The notes beneath the pieces are model-generated. The model did no database searches, was not told where the DNA came from, and saw nothing but the letters and a program-made list of their open reading frames with translations. A DNA stretch of 64,000 nucleotides. Origin: Benincasa hispida (taxonomy: Eukaryota > Streptophyta > Magnoliopsida > Cucurbitales > Cucurbitaceae). Numbering within the stretch: position 1 is the stretch's first letter; every line of letters starts with the position of its first letter. Below are positions 33,042 to 45,676 of this stretch, piece by piece. A program made the translations under genes and the position numbers. The stretch is from positions 67,092,526 to 67,156,525 of the forward strand of contig NC_052360.1 of assembly GCF_009727055.1 (NCBI RefSeq), read 5' to 3'.

Positions 33042-35391
33042 TGCTGAAACATTTTAAACAAACTCTATTAAATATGCATCTAAATCCATTTTTAGCAAAA
33101 TAATAAAGTACCCAATAAATCTTTATTTATTTGCAACGATACTTTAGTGATTTAGAACAATTGCTACCGAGAGGCAGTCAGAATTCCTTCACAGAAGCAA
33201 GACAATTCTTGACCAAATACTATATCAGAATAACTCTTTACTCCTATAGTTCTTTTGGTTATCGTTTTCGGTCAAGATCTTTACTAACAATAAGTAATTC
33301 CTATATGTATGACCCGCCATTTTCAGATCTTATAGAACAGTATGAATATGCCCCTGAAAGACAATACCCAAGATGGAACTATAAGACCCTATTCATTTTA
33401 TTGAAGCCTGGGTTGTTCCGAATCCTATGTTACAACCCTCCGAAGGGATCACCGCGGTTAACGACTAGCTAGTGCCGCCTAAAAATGACTGCAAGCACAA
33501 CATAGAAATCTCACGGTTCAAACTAATGGAAGAGACCATAGGACAATGTTGACACATTTCCTTCACCCACTTACTATGAACTACTTCCCTCATTCACCTT
33601 ATTATTGACCCATGTAAATACTTTTCGAATGGAGCAGTCGCGGTAAAAACGATATGAAGCCGAGCATGGATCTTACGATGTGAATTCTTGAGGACGTGAG
33701 AGCTAATAACTATATATCAAATATATTGTTAATCTTCCACTGAAGTGTTCTATGTGTTTGGGTATTTACTTAGGTATAACGACTAAATTTATACAACCTA
33801 AGTCTAAGTGGTTTATCCAAGTATAACGCTTATAATTGGATTTTAACCTACAATGTCTAGGTGATAAACCATTTTATTACCTCACATCGCTCACCCAAGC
33901 TCATGAAATCGGTTAACAACGCTCAATCTTTTGGTCATAATCCCCAAGTAGGAGGTGTTCCGTAAATCGTCAACTTAAGTACCCCCAACCTTAGACAGGT
34001 TTATGAACCGATTTGACTTTGTAACCAAATCTTATAAGGTAACAATCTATTTTAACGACTAAAACTAGTTGTTAACCTAAGTGAGCATGCATCTGTTCTT
34101 TGTTATTGATTTTAAACGTCTAACCCAATTTTATAATAGCTTACAAAATTTTAGACATGCTAAACATTCACAATATTCAATAAAGGCATTGAATATCAAA
34201 TATAACCATTATATTAAATATAACCCTAACATGCATACTATATATTATAACCTTTTATAACATACTTTTAATGCATGTATCATGCTTCCTATGGTGGGGT
34301 TTTAAATCTACATGGTATACTGTATGCATATACATGAACTATTTAATTATTACATATATCACATGTATAAACAATTGAACATTAACTGATATGGTTTTTA
34401 ATTTTGGCACAAACAAGCAAACAAAATCCTAATTATTACAAATAGCTTCAAAACCGTCTTTGAATTGCTCGAACCACTCCAAACCGAACCCAAGCAACTT
34501 GAACTGGACTGGATAAGTCTGAACATGACCAGCCAAAAACCCTTTGAGGCTAAATTAAACTGGTTCTCGAGAAAATCGATCGAACCGACTGCTTTCGGTC
34601 CAAGCTCAAAATCTCGCTAAGGCTGATCGTGTAACACTAGAGTCTATTGTCCAACACGATCGCTTAGTGTCGGTCAGAGCTACACGATCGCTTACTGTCT
34701 TCCATCTATCACATAATGCCATCGTTTAGTGCTTTGGGTAAAGCTAAACGATTGCTTAACACCATCGCATAACGCTTCTTGTCATCGTTTAGCATCCGTC
34801 GTAGCCACATGATCATGTAGTGCCATCATATAGCACTTCACTCCATCACTTAGGGCCGCAACTAGACGATCGCGTAGTGCAATCGCATAGAACTTCCAAC
34901 GCATTGTTTAGTTCCCATGCAAAGCTACACGATCGTATAGTGCTATCGTATAACATTTCAACGCATCGTTTAGCTCCCGTAGGTACATGATCGTCTAGCG
35001 TACAACATCATAATGACCAACGCCTGTGGCTACATGATCTTCTAGCTTTTTTTCTCATCGTTTAGCACCTAAAGCTAGAAGATCGTTTAGCATTTAAACC
35101 TCAACGACGGTTTTTGAGCAGAAGCTAAAAAAACTAGAATCTACAGCTCGGCCTTCTTCACTTGTTTCTTCAATTACATCTTAATTTCAACTCTAATGAC
35201 TCTAAATAAATTACAGACACTTGATAACACATATAAGCTCGTGAATTAAGAGCCAATTATGAATTTAATTAAGAAATTAAAGAGAAATAAAATGTCAAAT
35301 CTCAAAAAATCATTTTAGTGCATTAGTTTCATATATCTCATGAAAAACACCCACCAATACCAAACTTAAACCGAATTGAATGCTTATATGA
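33042..35391 (-). other. C leader, no gene; motif array inside
   Basis: About 2.3 kb between the primer site and gag. The part next to gag matches the D leader. About 34590-35100 is an ACGATCG-type array in the same relative place as that of D. No frame of note. Confidence 0.65.
34590..35100 (-). repeat. ACGATCG-motif array in the C leader
   Basis: Units such as TACACGATCGCTTA, CATCGTTTAGC and AGACGATCGCGTAG recur every 15 to 30 bases, in both orientations. It matches the array of D by place and unit type but not unit by unit. Confidence 0.82.
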
Positions 35392-35405
35392 TGCTCTGAT
35401 ACCAA
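35392..35405 (-). other. C primer binding site
   Basis: The minus strand reads TTGGTATCAGAGC next to the 5' LTR; it matches initiator-Met tRNA. Confidence 0.88.
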
Positions 35406-35406
35406 T

Positions 35407-37207
35407 TGTAAGAGTGTACCATCAAGCAGCAGAAGCAACAAGGATCAATAAGCATTCAAATACATTAATTTTGACAGAAACTAAAGCATGCTCATCTAAT
35501 ATAAGAGGGTTTGTAGTCATACCTTTGTAGAACTCTTCAAGATCTAGTTCCTCAGCAGCTATTTTCTCTAAAACACACCGTGAACCACCTCAAGATCTTC
35601 CCCACTATCCTCATGGAGCTTTAGAATGAGTTGTGGGACTCAAGAATAGCTTGAACCAGTGGAAAATTAGAGAGAAGCTTACTGCACCAGTTTGTTTGAA
35701 GAACTCTTTATTCAACACGAAATTTTCTCTAAAATCTCTTCGAATGCATGCCTTAGTTCTACTCCAATCTTCTTTATTTATTGCAGGTGAACATGCAAAA
35801 AAGATGGCTGCATGAGATGCAGCCTATGTTTGGAGTTATTGAAGAGAAGGTAAGTGGTTTTTGTGTGAGCATGTTGAAGATGATAATGGAAAAACCAATT
35901 TTTCCATTTTGTGTATTTTCAAATTTTCCTATTTTCATCAAATGATTTCAATAAATCAAATATGATTTTAAAACTGAAAATATTATTAATTTTATAAAAT
36001 TATTTTTTCAATAAATTTAAAAAATAATTATTTAAATAATTCTAATTAATTTAATATCAAATATTAAATTAATTTTTACACATATCCATCTTCATATATT
36101 TAAATCATATTTAAATATAAATTCTCCTACTGCGTTTCATTGTAATTTGAATGTTTCAAATTAACTTATCAAGCTACTTCAAAGCTTATCCATTTACGAG
36201 CTAGTAGGGGGACCTCGTGAACCTATAAATCATGGACTCCAACGATCCGAGATTAATTGGCTAAACTCATTAGACCAAATTAACTCTCATTCGTTAACTA
36301 ATGGGTCACTCCACTATAGCCAATAGTTGAACTCCCCTCACTGTAGATATATTATGTCCACTTGATATAACCATAATCAGTAAGTCGATTTTTCATAGGT
36401 TGTTCGTAATCACAGCTGGGTCAAGATAACCGTTTTACCCCTGTGAATACATCTTGTTTTTTAAGTTCCCACTGACCCTTTAATGAAAAATTTTGATTCA
36501 TAATACCTATGAATCAAGTTCTTTCTCTATCATGAGAAGGCGGGGTCCCGATTTTTCAAGACCTGGAATCAGTACGTAAGAGAACACCTATCTTCTAACC
36601 CTAAATCGGGTAGGAGTGAATTTCATTTTACAGGGCTATGTCCTCAACTATTCATCCGGTCTTATCCCAAAATGGGAGGCTTATTGAGTACTGTTGTTGG
36701 ACTACTCTCACCGTTTGCAGATCAAAGGATAATCCCGAACAAACAAGAAGCTAGCTCAGGAATAAAATCGAGTTAACCTAGGTTACTTTATAAATGAAAT
36801 AGTCAATTTTAACAATAAACGGTCATTATAAAGAAAAGTGACTATTTTTGTGGTCCAGTCTATATGCAAACTCATTGCATAGGATGCCCCCACTCATATG
36901 TCTCAACATGAACGATCTGTGGATCACATCGTTTGTAGCACTTTACAACTCCTTGTAACAACTACAGAGTGGGCCGCATCCAATAGTGTTACCAAGATGA
37001 GATACCCAATTTCATCCCTATACTTATTAGACCATTTAGGCTATATACTATTAACTTGATCCTGTTTATGTCACCACATAAAGTTAAAGTATTTAGACCA
37101 TAGCCAGAGATATGTTTATTGGATTTTCATAATAGAATGCAAAATCAACAACTTATTATTATTGATAAATTTTAACACGAACTGCGAGTTCCAGGACATT
37201 CCCAACA
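35407..37207 (-). mobile_element. C 5' LTR
   Basis: On the + strand it runs TGTAAGAGTGTACC...TTCCCAACA, 1801 bases, partner of 17535-19289. Right of it lies the TCAAC duplication and then the second half of B reverse transcriptase. Confidence 0.88.
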
Positions 37208-37212
37208 TCAAC

Positions 37213-37618
37213 AATGTATGATGAGCATGTTCTCTGACTATGAAGAAAAGTGCATAGAAATTTTCATGGATGACTTCATTGTGTATGGTAATTCTTTTGA
37301 AGATTGTTTGCACAATTTGAGTTTGATTTTGAAAAGATGCACATAAACGAATCTAGTTTTGAATTATGAAAAATGTTACTTTATGGTTTCTTACGGAATT
37401 GTTGTAGGACACCTCGTATCTTCTAAAGGCATAGAAATTGATAAACCAAAAAGAAATGTCATAGCTAACCTTCCATATCTTAAAAACATTAGGGAAATGT
37501 TTTCTTTTCTTGGTAGTGTAGGGTTCTACAGGAGGTTCATTAAGGACTTTTCAAAAATTGCACTTCCTTTGATTTCAAAAAGGAATGCAAGGAAGCCTTT
37601 GACACACTCAAAGAGAAG
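37213..37618 (+). pseudogene. B reverse transcriptase, C-terminal half
   Basis: Continues the frame cut at 17534: CIEIFMDDFIVYGNSFEDC has the intact FMDD catalytic box, then NYEKCYFMVSYGIVVGHLVS (37359-37622) and [20 protein letters not shown], the connection region. A stop follows the KRCT segment and a frameshift follows SKIALPL. Confidence 0.9.
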
Positions 37619-38086
37619 TTGACATCAACTTCAATCCTTCAACCACCCCGATGGGACTTGCCATTTGAGATCATGTGTGATGCTAGTAACCTAGAAGTAG
37701 GGGCGGTATTAAGACAAAAAGTTGACAAGAAGTGCCATGTGATCTGTTTCACATATAGAACAATCAATTCATCTCAAATCAATTATTCAACCACAGAAAA
37801 AGAATTTTTTTCTATTATTTTTGCTTTGGATAAATTTAGATCTTACATTCTTGGTTTTTCAATAATTTTTTACACTGACCATGTTGCTCTTAGGTACCTC
37901 ATGACGAAGAAAGAATCAAAACCTAGACTTGTAAGATGGATCCTTCTTTTGCAAGAGTTCAGCTTGACTATCAAAGATAGAAAAGGATCCGAGAATTCAG
38001 TGGCCAACCATCTAAGTCGAATCATGCAACAAGAAGAGTTATTCCAATTAGAGAATATTTTCCTGTTGAATACTTTTACAAGGTAG
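37619..38086 (+). pseudogene. B RNase H
   Basis: 155 residues: [17 protein letters not shown] (first Asp), [17 protein letters not shown] (Glu), [13 protein letters not shown] (Asp), and [14 protein letters not shown], where relatives have VADHLSR, so the fourth acidic residue is Asn (AAC at 38006-38008). The frame is otherwise open. It follows reverse transcriptase as usual in gypsy pol. Confidence 0.88.
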
Positions 38087-38229
38087 CTTTCCTACCGTGG
38101 TATGCCGACATGGAAAATTACCTTGTTACGGGTAATTTTCCCTTTAACATGTCTTCATTTAGAAGGTCTAAACTAAAAAGTGACTTTAAATACTTTGTAT
38201 GAGATCCTCCTTATTTATGGATTTTTTTT

Positions 38230-39348
38230 TTGGATCAAATCATTAGGAGATGTGTCCCTAACGAAAAATTTGAGTCTACTTTGTCGTTTTGTCATGAACA
38301 TGCATGTAGAGGTCATTTTAGTCCAAAACGAACTACTAGAAAAATTTTAGACTCAAGACTATTTTGGAATTCTCTTTTTGCCAATTCATATGCATATTGC
38401 AAGTCTTGTGAAAAGTGTCAAAAATATGGATCTTTATCTAAAAGAAATGAAATGCCTCTAAATTCCATTATTGTTTGTGAAATATTTGACGTGTGGGGGT
38501 TAAATTTCATGGGTCCATTTCCTTCTTTATCTAGTTATCTGTTCATTTTGCTTGGAGTAGATTATGTTTCCAAGTGGGTTGAGGTAATCCCCACTAGAAC
38601 AAATGATTATTCTATTGTTTCAAAATTCTTAAAAAATAACATCTTTCCTAGATTTGGACTTCCTAGGGCCATCATAAGCAACCAAGGAACACATTTTTGC
38701 AATAGGACCATAGAGACATTATTGAGGAAATGCGGAGTTGACCACCATGTTGCAACCCCGTATCATTGTCAAACAAATAGCCAAGTGAAAATTTCCAATA
38801 GAGAAGTGAAAAACATTTTAGAAAAGACTGTAAACCTGAAAAGAAAAGATTGGAGTTCTAAACTTAATGATGCACTTTGGGCTTACAGAACAACTTTTAA
38901 GACGCCCATAGGAACAACCCCGTACATAATTGTATATGGCAAGGCATGCCATCTTCCAGTAGAGGTTGAACACAAAGCGTATTGGGCAGGAAAACAATGT
39001 AATTTGAAACTAGCCTAAGCCAGAAAGGAAAGACTCCTAGAGTTACAACAATTAGAAGAATTAAGACAAGATGCTTATGAAAATTAAAAAATTTATAAAG
39101 ATAAAACCAAATTTTTTCATGACAAAGGCTTAATAAGAAAGGACTTCAAAATTGGACAACAAGATTTGCTTTACAATTCTAGATTACAATTAATGCCTGG
39201 AAAACTCAAGTTCCAATGGCTAGGTCCTTTTGAAATCACTAATGATTTCTCTTACGGCACAGTCGAAATAAAAAGTCTTGAGATAGGAAAAATCTTCAAG
39301 GTGAACGAGCACAGACTCAAAATCTACAATGAAGAGCTTGTAAACTAA
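38230..39348 (+). pseudogene. B integrase with all three catalytic residues changed
   Basis: The 262-residue frame 38230-39018 has the HHCC zinc domain (CHEHACRGH, then [10 protein letters not shown]) and the integrase core. At the three DDE places it has Asn in WGLNFMGPF (codon 38503-38505), Asn in IISNQGTHF (38680-38682) and Lys in SQVKISNRE (38788-38790). Residue spacing between the last two is 35, as in an intact DD35E core. Each change is a G-to-A. The C-terminal domain (LMPGKLKFQWLGPFEI, VEIKS, FKVNEHRLKIY) lies at 39166-39348 after a stop and a short degenerate stretch. It cannot catalyse integration. Confidence 0.9.
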
Positions 39349-41189
39349 GTCCAATTGGACTTGTGTTTGATTAATACCTCATACATATGACACCCCTCTT
39401 CATCAACATCGAGAAAATGATGCTAAAAATTTGCAAAGACAGGACAAATTTTCTTCTTTTCTTTTTCATTTTTTCCTTCTTTTCTCTTTCTTTCTTTCTT
39501 ATTTTTGCATATTTTTTTACTAATAAAAAGAATAATTGATTATTTTTATTTTCTTTGTAGGTTATCTACAATTAAAAAAAAAAAACTTTCAAAGAAAAAC
39601 AAAACAAATGCAAGGAATTCCCTCTTAAGTAAATAAATGATCCAAAAAAAAAAAAAAAAAAAACAGGGAAGTGTATCTCTACATCCCTTACTTTTTGTTT
39701 CTTGAACTCATGAACTCATTTGCTTGTTCTAGACATTGACAACAGTGTTCCATCTTTAAGTTGGAGATAAGAAACATTGCATGTTTTCTGTATTCTTTTC
39801 AGTATTCTTTGATTTGCTTTGTATAAAAATCAGCCATACTGAAAATTTTTGCATATAAATGCATATTTGGAACCCTTAAGCATCTAAGCTCGGGTTAATA
39901 GATTGTTGATTAGTTAAACTGATTACATAGATTTTTCCACTCTGATCTGACATATCTGTATAAATTTGAGGCTCTGATTCATCTTGATAGTGTAATTTTG
40001 ATTCTTTGAAAAATATGACTATTGAATTCTTTATATTCTAGAAGACCATTTTTGCCTTGAATGTAATAAATTCATGAATAATTGAATGCATGAAGACACA
40101 TAAAAAGAATCTTATTCACTTTGTTTATGCATAATTTAATTTACATAATCTCTCGATTCTTATCAATGAAATTTTGATGACGCATTATTTGAAGTAAGGA
40201 TATAAATAAAATTTTAGACCTCTTAAAATTTTCTAACAAAATTTTGAAACTCATTTTTCAAAAGAAAAATTATTTTCCTTTCAATTTCATAAAAAAAAAT
40301 CGAATACTTAGCTTTTCAGATTTATTTAGAATTTTTAAACTTTTAGAAACGTCATATCTACTTATTTTTCTTTGTTACCCCGTTAGGACAATCTTTGGTC
40401 TAAGAACAACCATCTTGTTAGCGCAGCAAGTCTAGACAAAGAGGAATAAAAATGGCCTTCTAAATAAAAACTGCTAGCATAAAAAAAAGTAAAGCAAATT
40501 TTCATAATTAATATAACAAAATTGACATAACCTTCACTAACATGTGTGTGTGCATGGATAGAGGTGAAAAGAGCTACCTTCATCGTGTTTTTGTTAGGGC
40601 TCATGAGAAAAGAGCGATAGGTTCCCGCAGTGTGAGTGTGAAAGCTATCCCTATAGGTAAAAGAAATGTCAATTACATTTTGTGTATGTAAGTTTAAATA
40701 GGCACTCTCGTATTAGAATTACCTCTCTCCAATGCATGTTAGGTATATCTTAAACGAAAAAGTGGCCCAGTGTAGGGCGAAAAGGAATTGAGAGTTGGAT
40801 GTCTCATTTCTATTAAATTAGGCCTTTAAGTAAACTAAAACTTGGTAGCCTTTTCTTTTTATGACTTTGTAAGAAAAAGACCTTTTCTTTTCAAAATAAG
40901 CTTCAACCATTTGTTAGCAAAACTTTAAATTTTTAAATACTCGCTTATATCCTTACTTCCTTGATTATTGAGAAAAGAGATGAGAATATATTCATTATGT
41001 AAGACAATTGAATATATAGACCATTTGAATGTGTAGATGAAAATGTGTTAACTTGTTTAAACCAATTTTGAATGAATGAATGAATGAAAATTTGAATAAA
41101 CAATAAAACAATTCATATTTTGCTTGAATGTATGCATCCTTCAATTTTCAACTTGTTTAGGACGACCAAGAGCTAAGTTGGGGGTATTT
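39349..41189 (+). other. B 3' untranslated region and polypurine tract, no gene
   Basis: 1.8 kb without a supported frame. It begins with a pyrimidine-rich tract (39455-39520) and holds an A run at 39637-39663. Some Athila elements carry an env-like frame here; I see none. The last bases, AAGTTGGGGGTATTT (41175-41189), are the polypurine tract of the 3' LTR. Confidence 0.75.
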
Positions 41190-42158
41190 TGATAGGTCTT
41201 GTAAAGAGCTATCTTAATAGTGCTAATTCCCTCAATTATGTTTCATTTCTTTGCTTAAATTATCTATTTTATAGGTAAATTCCAGTCCCAACACAAACGA
41301 AGTTATTTCAAAGACTTTGGAGCTAAATTGAGCCAAGCGACACCAAAGATTCATTTAAGAAGAAGAGACAAGAAAATTACCATTTTGCCCCTCAAAAGAA
41401 ACATGTCAACACACTTCAGCAATACTTGCGGCATCACAACGCTACTTACACAACTAAGCTTGACGCTAGCTTGATGTTGAAGGACACAATGCACCATTTT
41501 GTTGCAAAATAGGATAGTATTGCAACACTTCACCCAGAGTCGCAACGCTAGATAGATTGATGGAATCGTCCGCGCGCGCGTAAGCGCCTTGCACAACCCA
41601 TTATCAACTCAGCGTCACGACCCTCGCCCAATGCTGCTTGGCTTTTTTACGATTTAGCGTCATGACACTACACCTGCAGATATATGTTCTTTCATTTTCA
41701 GTAGAGGAAGAGAATGAGAAAATTCATTTTTTTTTTTTTGTTGATAGAGAGCTTATATCAAAATAGAGAGAATCTAACCAATTTGTTCTTATCTTGAGGA
41801 AATTTCTTATAAAATTGACAATTTCCTAGTGAATTGCTTCATGAATTTCATCATATCTTCAAAGATTTATTTCAAGATCTCTTAACTCAATGGCTAGGTA
41901 ATTGTATTTCTTGGGAAATCTTAATTCTAGGTTTAAATTCTTGAGTTATTTTGTATATTTTCTTGGACTTTCTACATTATTGAATGTTCTTGGACTGAAT
42001 TTGAATAGAAATTAATGGAGTATAATTGACGGTTTGATTTCATTAAATTCTTGCTTGGCACTATTGCATAATGGTGAGATAGGTTGCAAAATTAAGTTTC
42101 TTTTGTTAATTAAGATTTTTTTTCCAAATTTAACTCTTGAATTTCTTAATTTAGAACA

Positions 42159-44137
42159 CGATGGAATCCAAACTGAAGTGAACTGTAAGCAGAAGCAAGA
42201 TCGACCAAATTCCATTGGTCGATTCCATTTTTCATTGAATATAAATTTTATAGTAAAACAAAGAAACAAGATATGCATTTATATGTAAATTACAACATGC
42301 TAACAAAAGGTTTTAGAAACTTTACCATTGAAGACTTTTCTTCAAGATTCCCTCGAACAGCACATGAACGACTTGAAGAATTTCTTCAAGAAAACTTCAA
42401 ACAAGAACGAACACAACCACGAAGACTTCCTCAGTATTCTCAAGCTGAGAACCCAGGAGTGGTGGGCTCTGACTATTTTGGATTGAGGGAAACTTAGTAG
42501 AGAGGGGAAAAAAGATTTGCAAATTGTTTAGCAACAATTCCAAAACATATAACTCTTCTGTCTCTTTTCTCATTGTCAATCTCGATAATTAGATTATTGG
42601 AAGAAGGAGACTCTCTCCAATCTTTCAAAGAACCAAATACCACAACCACCCACATAGAGAGGGAGAGAGTTGTAACTCCATCCCTTATTTTTATTTTAAA
42701 AAATAAAAATGATATTTAATATATATAAATATAAATATGATAACTAACTTATCATATTATATATATATGTTAAATTATATGTTATATCACATACAATATA
42801 ACATATAGTTTCTTTTCTCTTTAATATGGTATTCAATATAAATCACATTTATATTAAATTTAACAACTATGAATCTAATTCATAGAATAATATTTGAATC
42901 ATATTCAAATATTTATTTCCTCTCACTGAAATATAGTGTATTAAATACATTATAATAATTATATCACATATAATTAAAACAACTTAATTATATCATATAT
43001 AATTATATCCCTCTACTAATTTGAACAATTCAAATTAATCCAAAAACTGATTCTCAATTAATCCTATTGAGCTACCAAGGGGACCTCATGCACCTGTAGC
43101 TTGAAGCTCCAACGGTACATGAATAATTAATTAAACTCTTTAATTAAGTTATTCACCATCCATTAACTGCTGGGCACTCCACTAAAGACGACAGCTGCAC
43201 TCTTCGCACTACAGATATATTTATATGTCCATTGGATATAACCAATCAATAGTATGATGACCTTTCACAAATTGTTCGTAAGTACAACTAGGCCAAAATT
43301 ACCGTTTTGCCCTGTAGTTACATCTAACTCCTTAAGTACCGTTGATCCCTTCAATGAACAATAGATCATAGTCCAACTATGACTAAACCTCTCTCGGTCC
43401 AGGAGAGGGTGTGGTGCCACATTGTTTAAGACCCGGAATCAGCCCTTAAGGGAGTAATTTATCTACTTACCCCAACCTCGAAGAAGAAGTGAATTTCTTC
43501 TTGTGTAGCTGTGTTTTTAGCTCTTCAATCAGACGAACCCCCAAAATAGTAGGCTTGTTGAATCGACGATCTGGCCAGTTTCACCCATACAAATCAAAGA
43601 ATCACCCTTATAGGCAGGAGTTCATAACTCACTCAGGATTCAGGTCATGTTACATATGGTCATCCTGGTGAAATGTAAGGTTCTATTATGAATAGCGTTA
43701 TATAATGAGACTAAACATTTCGTGGTCCGGTCTTATACAAACTTTTTTGTATAGAATATCTCCGCTCACATATCTATACATGAATGATTAGGATTAGATT
43801 ATTTGTAGCACTTTACAACAATTGTAACACCTACAAAGTGAGCCATACTCATAGTGTCACCAAGATAAGATACCCAGCCTTATCCATCTACTATAGACCA
43901 TTTAGGTTATCATTTAAACATGATCCACCCATATGTGTTTACATATATGTTTAAGTTACAAGAATAACTTTGGATGTTAGTTTATTGGTTTATGGTTAGT
44001 GAAACTAAAATATCATATATTTTATATACAATGAGTTTGAATAAAATATCATATATTTTATTAAATACACAATCAGTTTATTCAATAATATTTACAAACT
44101 ATAAGACCCTACGAGATTTAGGGCATCAATCCCAACA
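42159..44137 (-). mobile_element. L1-IV: solo LTR in the B 3' LTR
   Basis: On the + strand it runs CGATGGAATCC...ATCCCAACA with GAACA on both sides (42154-42158 and 44138-44142). The B 5' LTR shows the empty site with one GAACA at about 13826. The first base is C where T is expected, a point mutation of the terminal TG. No internal region, so a solo LTR of 1979 bases. Unlike L1-II and L1-III it has no clear ACGATCG cluster. Confidence 0.9.
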
Positions 44138-44474
44138 GAACATTCATTCAACCATTCTTGAAATTTACTCTAATATGTTTCTTAAATGTCATAATCATGA
44201 TAACCCTTGTCTTTAAAGCAATCTAAGAAAAGAACATGATAAATACTATATGGAAGAATTTTTTACTTCGATTAGGGCTAATTCATGTGATTCATGTTAA
44301 TTGGTTATACGGATCTTTAAGGGTCTTTCCTTATTGGATTATGGGATGTTGAGTTTTCAGGTAATTGTTCAAGAACAATAATAGGATTAAACCTAGTAAC
44401 AAGATTTCCCAAAAATATTTTTCTATCAATTCTCTTTCAAAAAACTAGTAAGATTGAGTTACGAATTGCCTTCA

Positions 44475-44499
44475 CCCCCCCCCCCCCCCCCCCCCCCCC
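44475..44499 (+). repeat. 25-C homopolymer in the B 3' LTR
   Basis: A run of 25 C, flanked by TTCA and TCGAATTGC, with the word CGAATTGC on both sides. The B 5' LTR has no C run at this place. Length is doubtful and it may be an assembly or gap-fill artefact. Confidence 0.8.
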
Positions 44500-44680
44500 T
44501 CGAATTGCTATCTTTTTTAACTCAAAGATTATTTTGGAAAATTAATAGTGGTTCCCTTGGGATCGACCTCCTACTTCCACGTTAACTACATATTAGTTTT
44601 AGTAGTTATTTGAGCATTAGAAATTTCATTTGCTTGGGTAAGATAAAATTAATGACACCTATTTTGCACCGATCAATAAG

Positions 44681-45027
44681 GAAGAGGAAGGCAAAGGAAA
44701 AAGTGAGGGTAGTGGTAAGTCAATCCGTCTTTGCGATCCTTCAGAAAAACTTGCCTAAAAAACAAAAGAATCCAGGTATGATTTCCCTCTCCTGTATGAT
44801 AGGGAATAAGAAGATTGAAAGAGTGATGCTAGATCTTGGTGCTTCTATAAACATTATGTTGTACTTAATTGACCAAGACCTTAAATTAAATGACCTAACT
44901 AAAACTGGAGTAGTAATTCAATTAACTGATAGGTCATTTATCGATCCTTTAGGAACAATTGAGGATGTCCTTGTTTAGGTTAATGAACTAATTTTCCCTA
45001 CTGATTTTTATATTCCTAAGATAGAAG
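44681..45027 (+). pseudogene. A protease, N-terminal part
   Basis: It continues the linker cut at 12839: RKRKAKEKVRVVVSQSV, ISLSCMIGNKKIERVM, the retropepsin core LDLGASINIM with the catalytic Asp kept, then LNDLTKTGVVIQLTDRSFID. A stop follows EDVLV, and then VNELIFPTDFYIPKIE is readable up to T2 (AGAAG, 45023-45027). Confidence 0.87.
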
Positions 45028-45560
45028 TGTGAAACCCGGATTTCCATTATTCCTACTTAAGCAGATGGTTAAGGAAATTAACTAAGTAAAAGTTAAATCC
45101 TATGTTGAAGTGAAGGAAATTTCTAGGTGTTGAATAGATTTTCCTTGAGTAGTTTGAGTTAAGCTTTAATTGATGAAAAATTGACTAAGAGTTAGACTAG
45201 GCAGTGCTATGCATTGGTCATAAGATCTTGGAAAGATTATTTGGGCAAAGGGAGAATTTAAAGTGGGAGTGACAAATGCTTTGGAGGATAGACCAACGCA
45301 TTAGACTCAATGGATGCGTTGGAAGAAAGTTAAAGGGATCTGTTGGTGGTGGTATGCGTTAGTGAAGGAAGATGGTTATGTGGGATGCGTTGGAAGGGTC
45401 TAATGCATTGGAAGGGTTATGTTGATGCATTGGAAGGGTTGTTGGTGGATGGCATGAAGCTAAAGGAAGGAAAATGGAAGGATGGGTTGAAGGTTGGCAG
45501 ACGGTTGAAGGATGGCAGTCGAGGGTGAGGCATTAGGATGGCACGAGGACTGTAGGGTGG

Positions 45561-45676
45561 CATACGTCGAGTAACCTCGGCCAAATGCCTAGCCATGCGT
45601 CGAGCAGCCTCGGCCAGACGCCCAGCCATGTGTCGAGTAGCCTCGGCCAAACTGCCCAGGCATGCGTCGACCATGC
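45561..45676 (+). repeat. 33-34-base tandem repeat in T2
   Basis: About 3.3 units, starting at 45561, 45594, 45627 and 45661; core word CATGCGTCGAG then CCTCGGCCA. G/C-rich compared with its surroundings. It makes an apparent minus-strand frame with an 11-residue repeat, which I do not take as a gene. Confidence 0.85.

Larger units (their letters stand above)
17535..37207 (-). mobile_element. Element C: Ty1/copia retrotransposon inserted in B
   Basis: Minus-strand element with 5' LTR 35407-37207, Met primer site 35392-35405, long leader, gag, protease, integrase, reverse transcriptase, RNase H, polypurine tract and 3' LTR 17535-19289. The protease-integrase-RT order is the copia order. It is flanked by TCAAT (17530-17534) and TCAAC (37208-37212). 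Without D and E2 it is about 10 kb. Its leader and gag resemble those of D, inserted inside it in the other orientation. Coding parts hold stops, frameshifts and an integrase deletion, so it is inactive. Confidence 0.9.
12845..44675 (+). mobile_element. Element B: near-complete Athila-like Ty3/gypsy retrotransposon
   Basis: Two LTRs (12845-14315 and 41190-44675), a tRNA-Asp-like primer site, gag, protease, reverse transcriptase, RNase H, integrase and a polypurine tract are present in order. It is flanked by ATAAG (12840-12844 and 44676-44680). After taking out C and L1-IV the element is about 10.2 kb, usual for Athila-type elements. No env-like frame lies between integrase and the 3' LTR. 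Catalytic residues of protease, RNase H and integrase are changed, and gag has many stops, so it is inactive. It lies in the gag-protease linker of A, a related element. Confidence 0.9.
41190..44675 (+). mobile_element. B 3' LTR, split by L1-IV
   Basis: Starts TGATAGGTCTTG and ends GCACCGATCA, then ATAAG and element A. Without L1-IV it would be about 1.5 kb, like the 5' LTR. It differs from the 5' LTR by a C homopolymer at 44475-44499 and by many substitutions. Confidence 0.9.
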
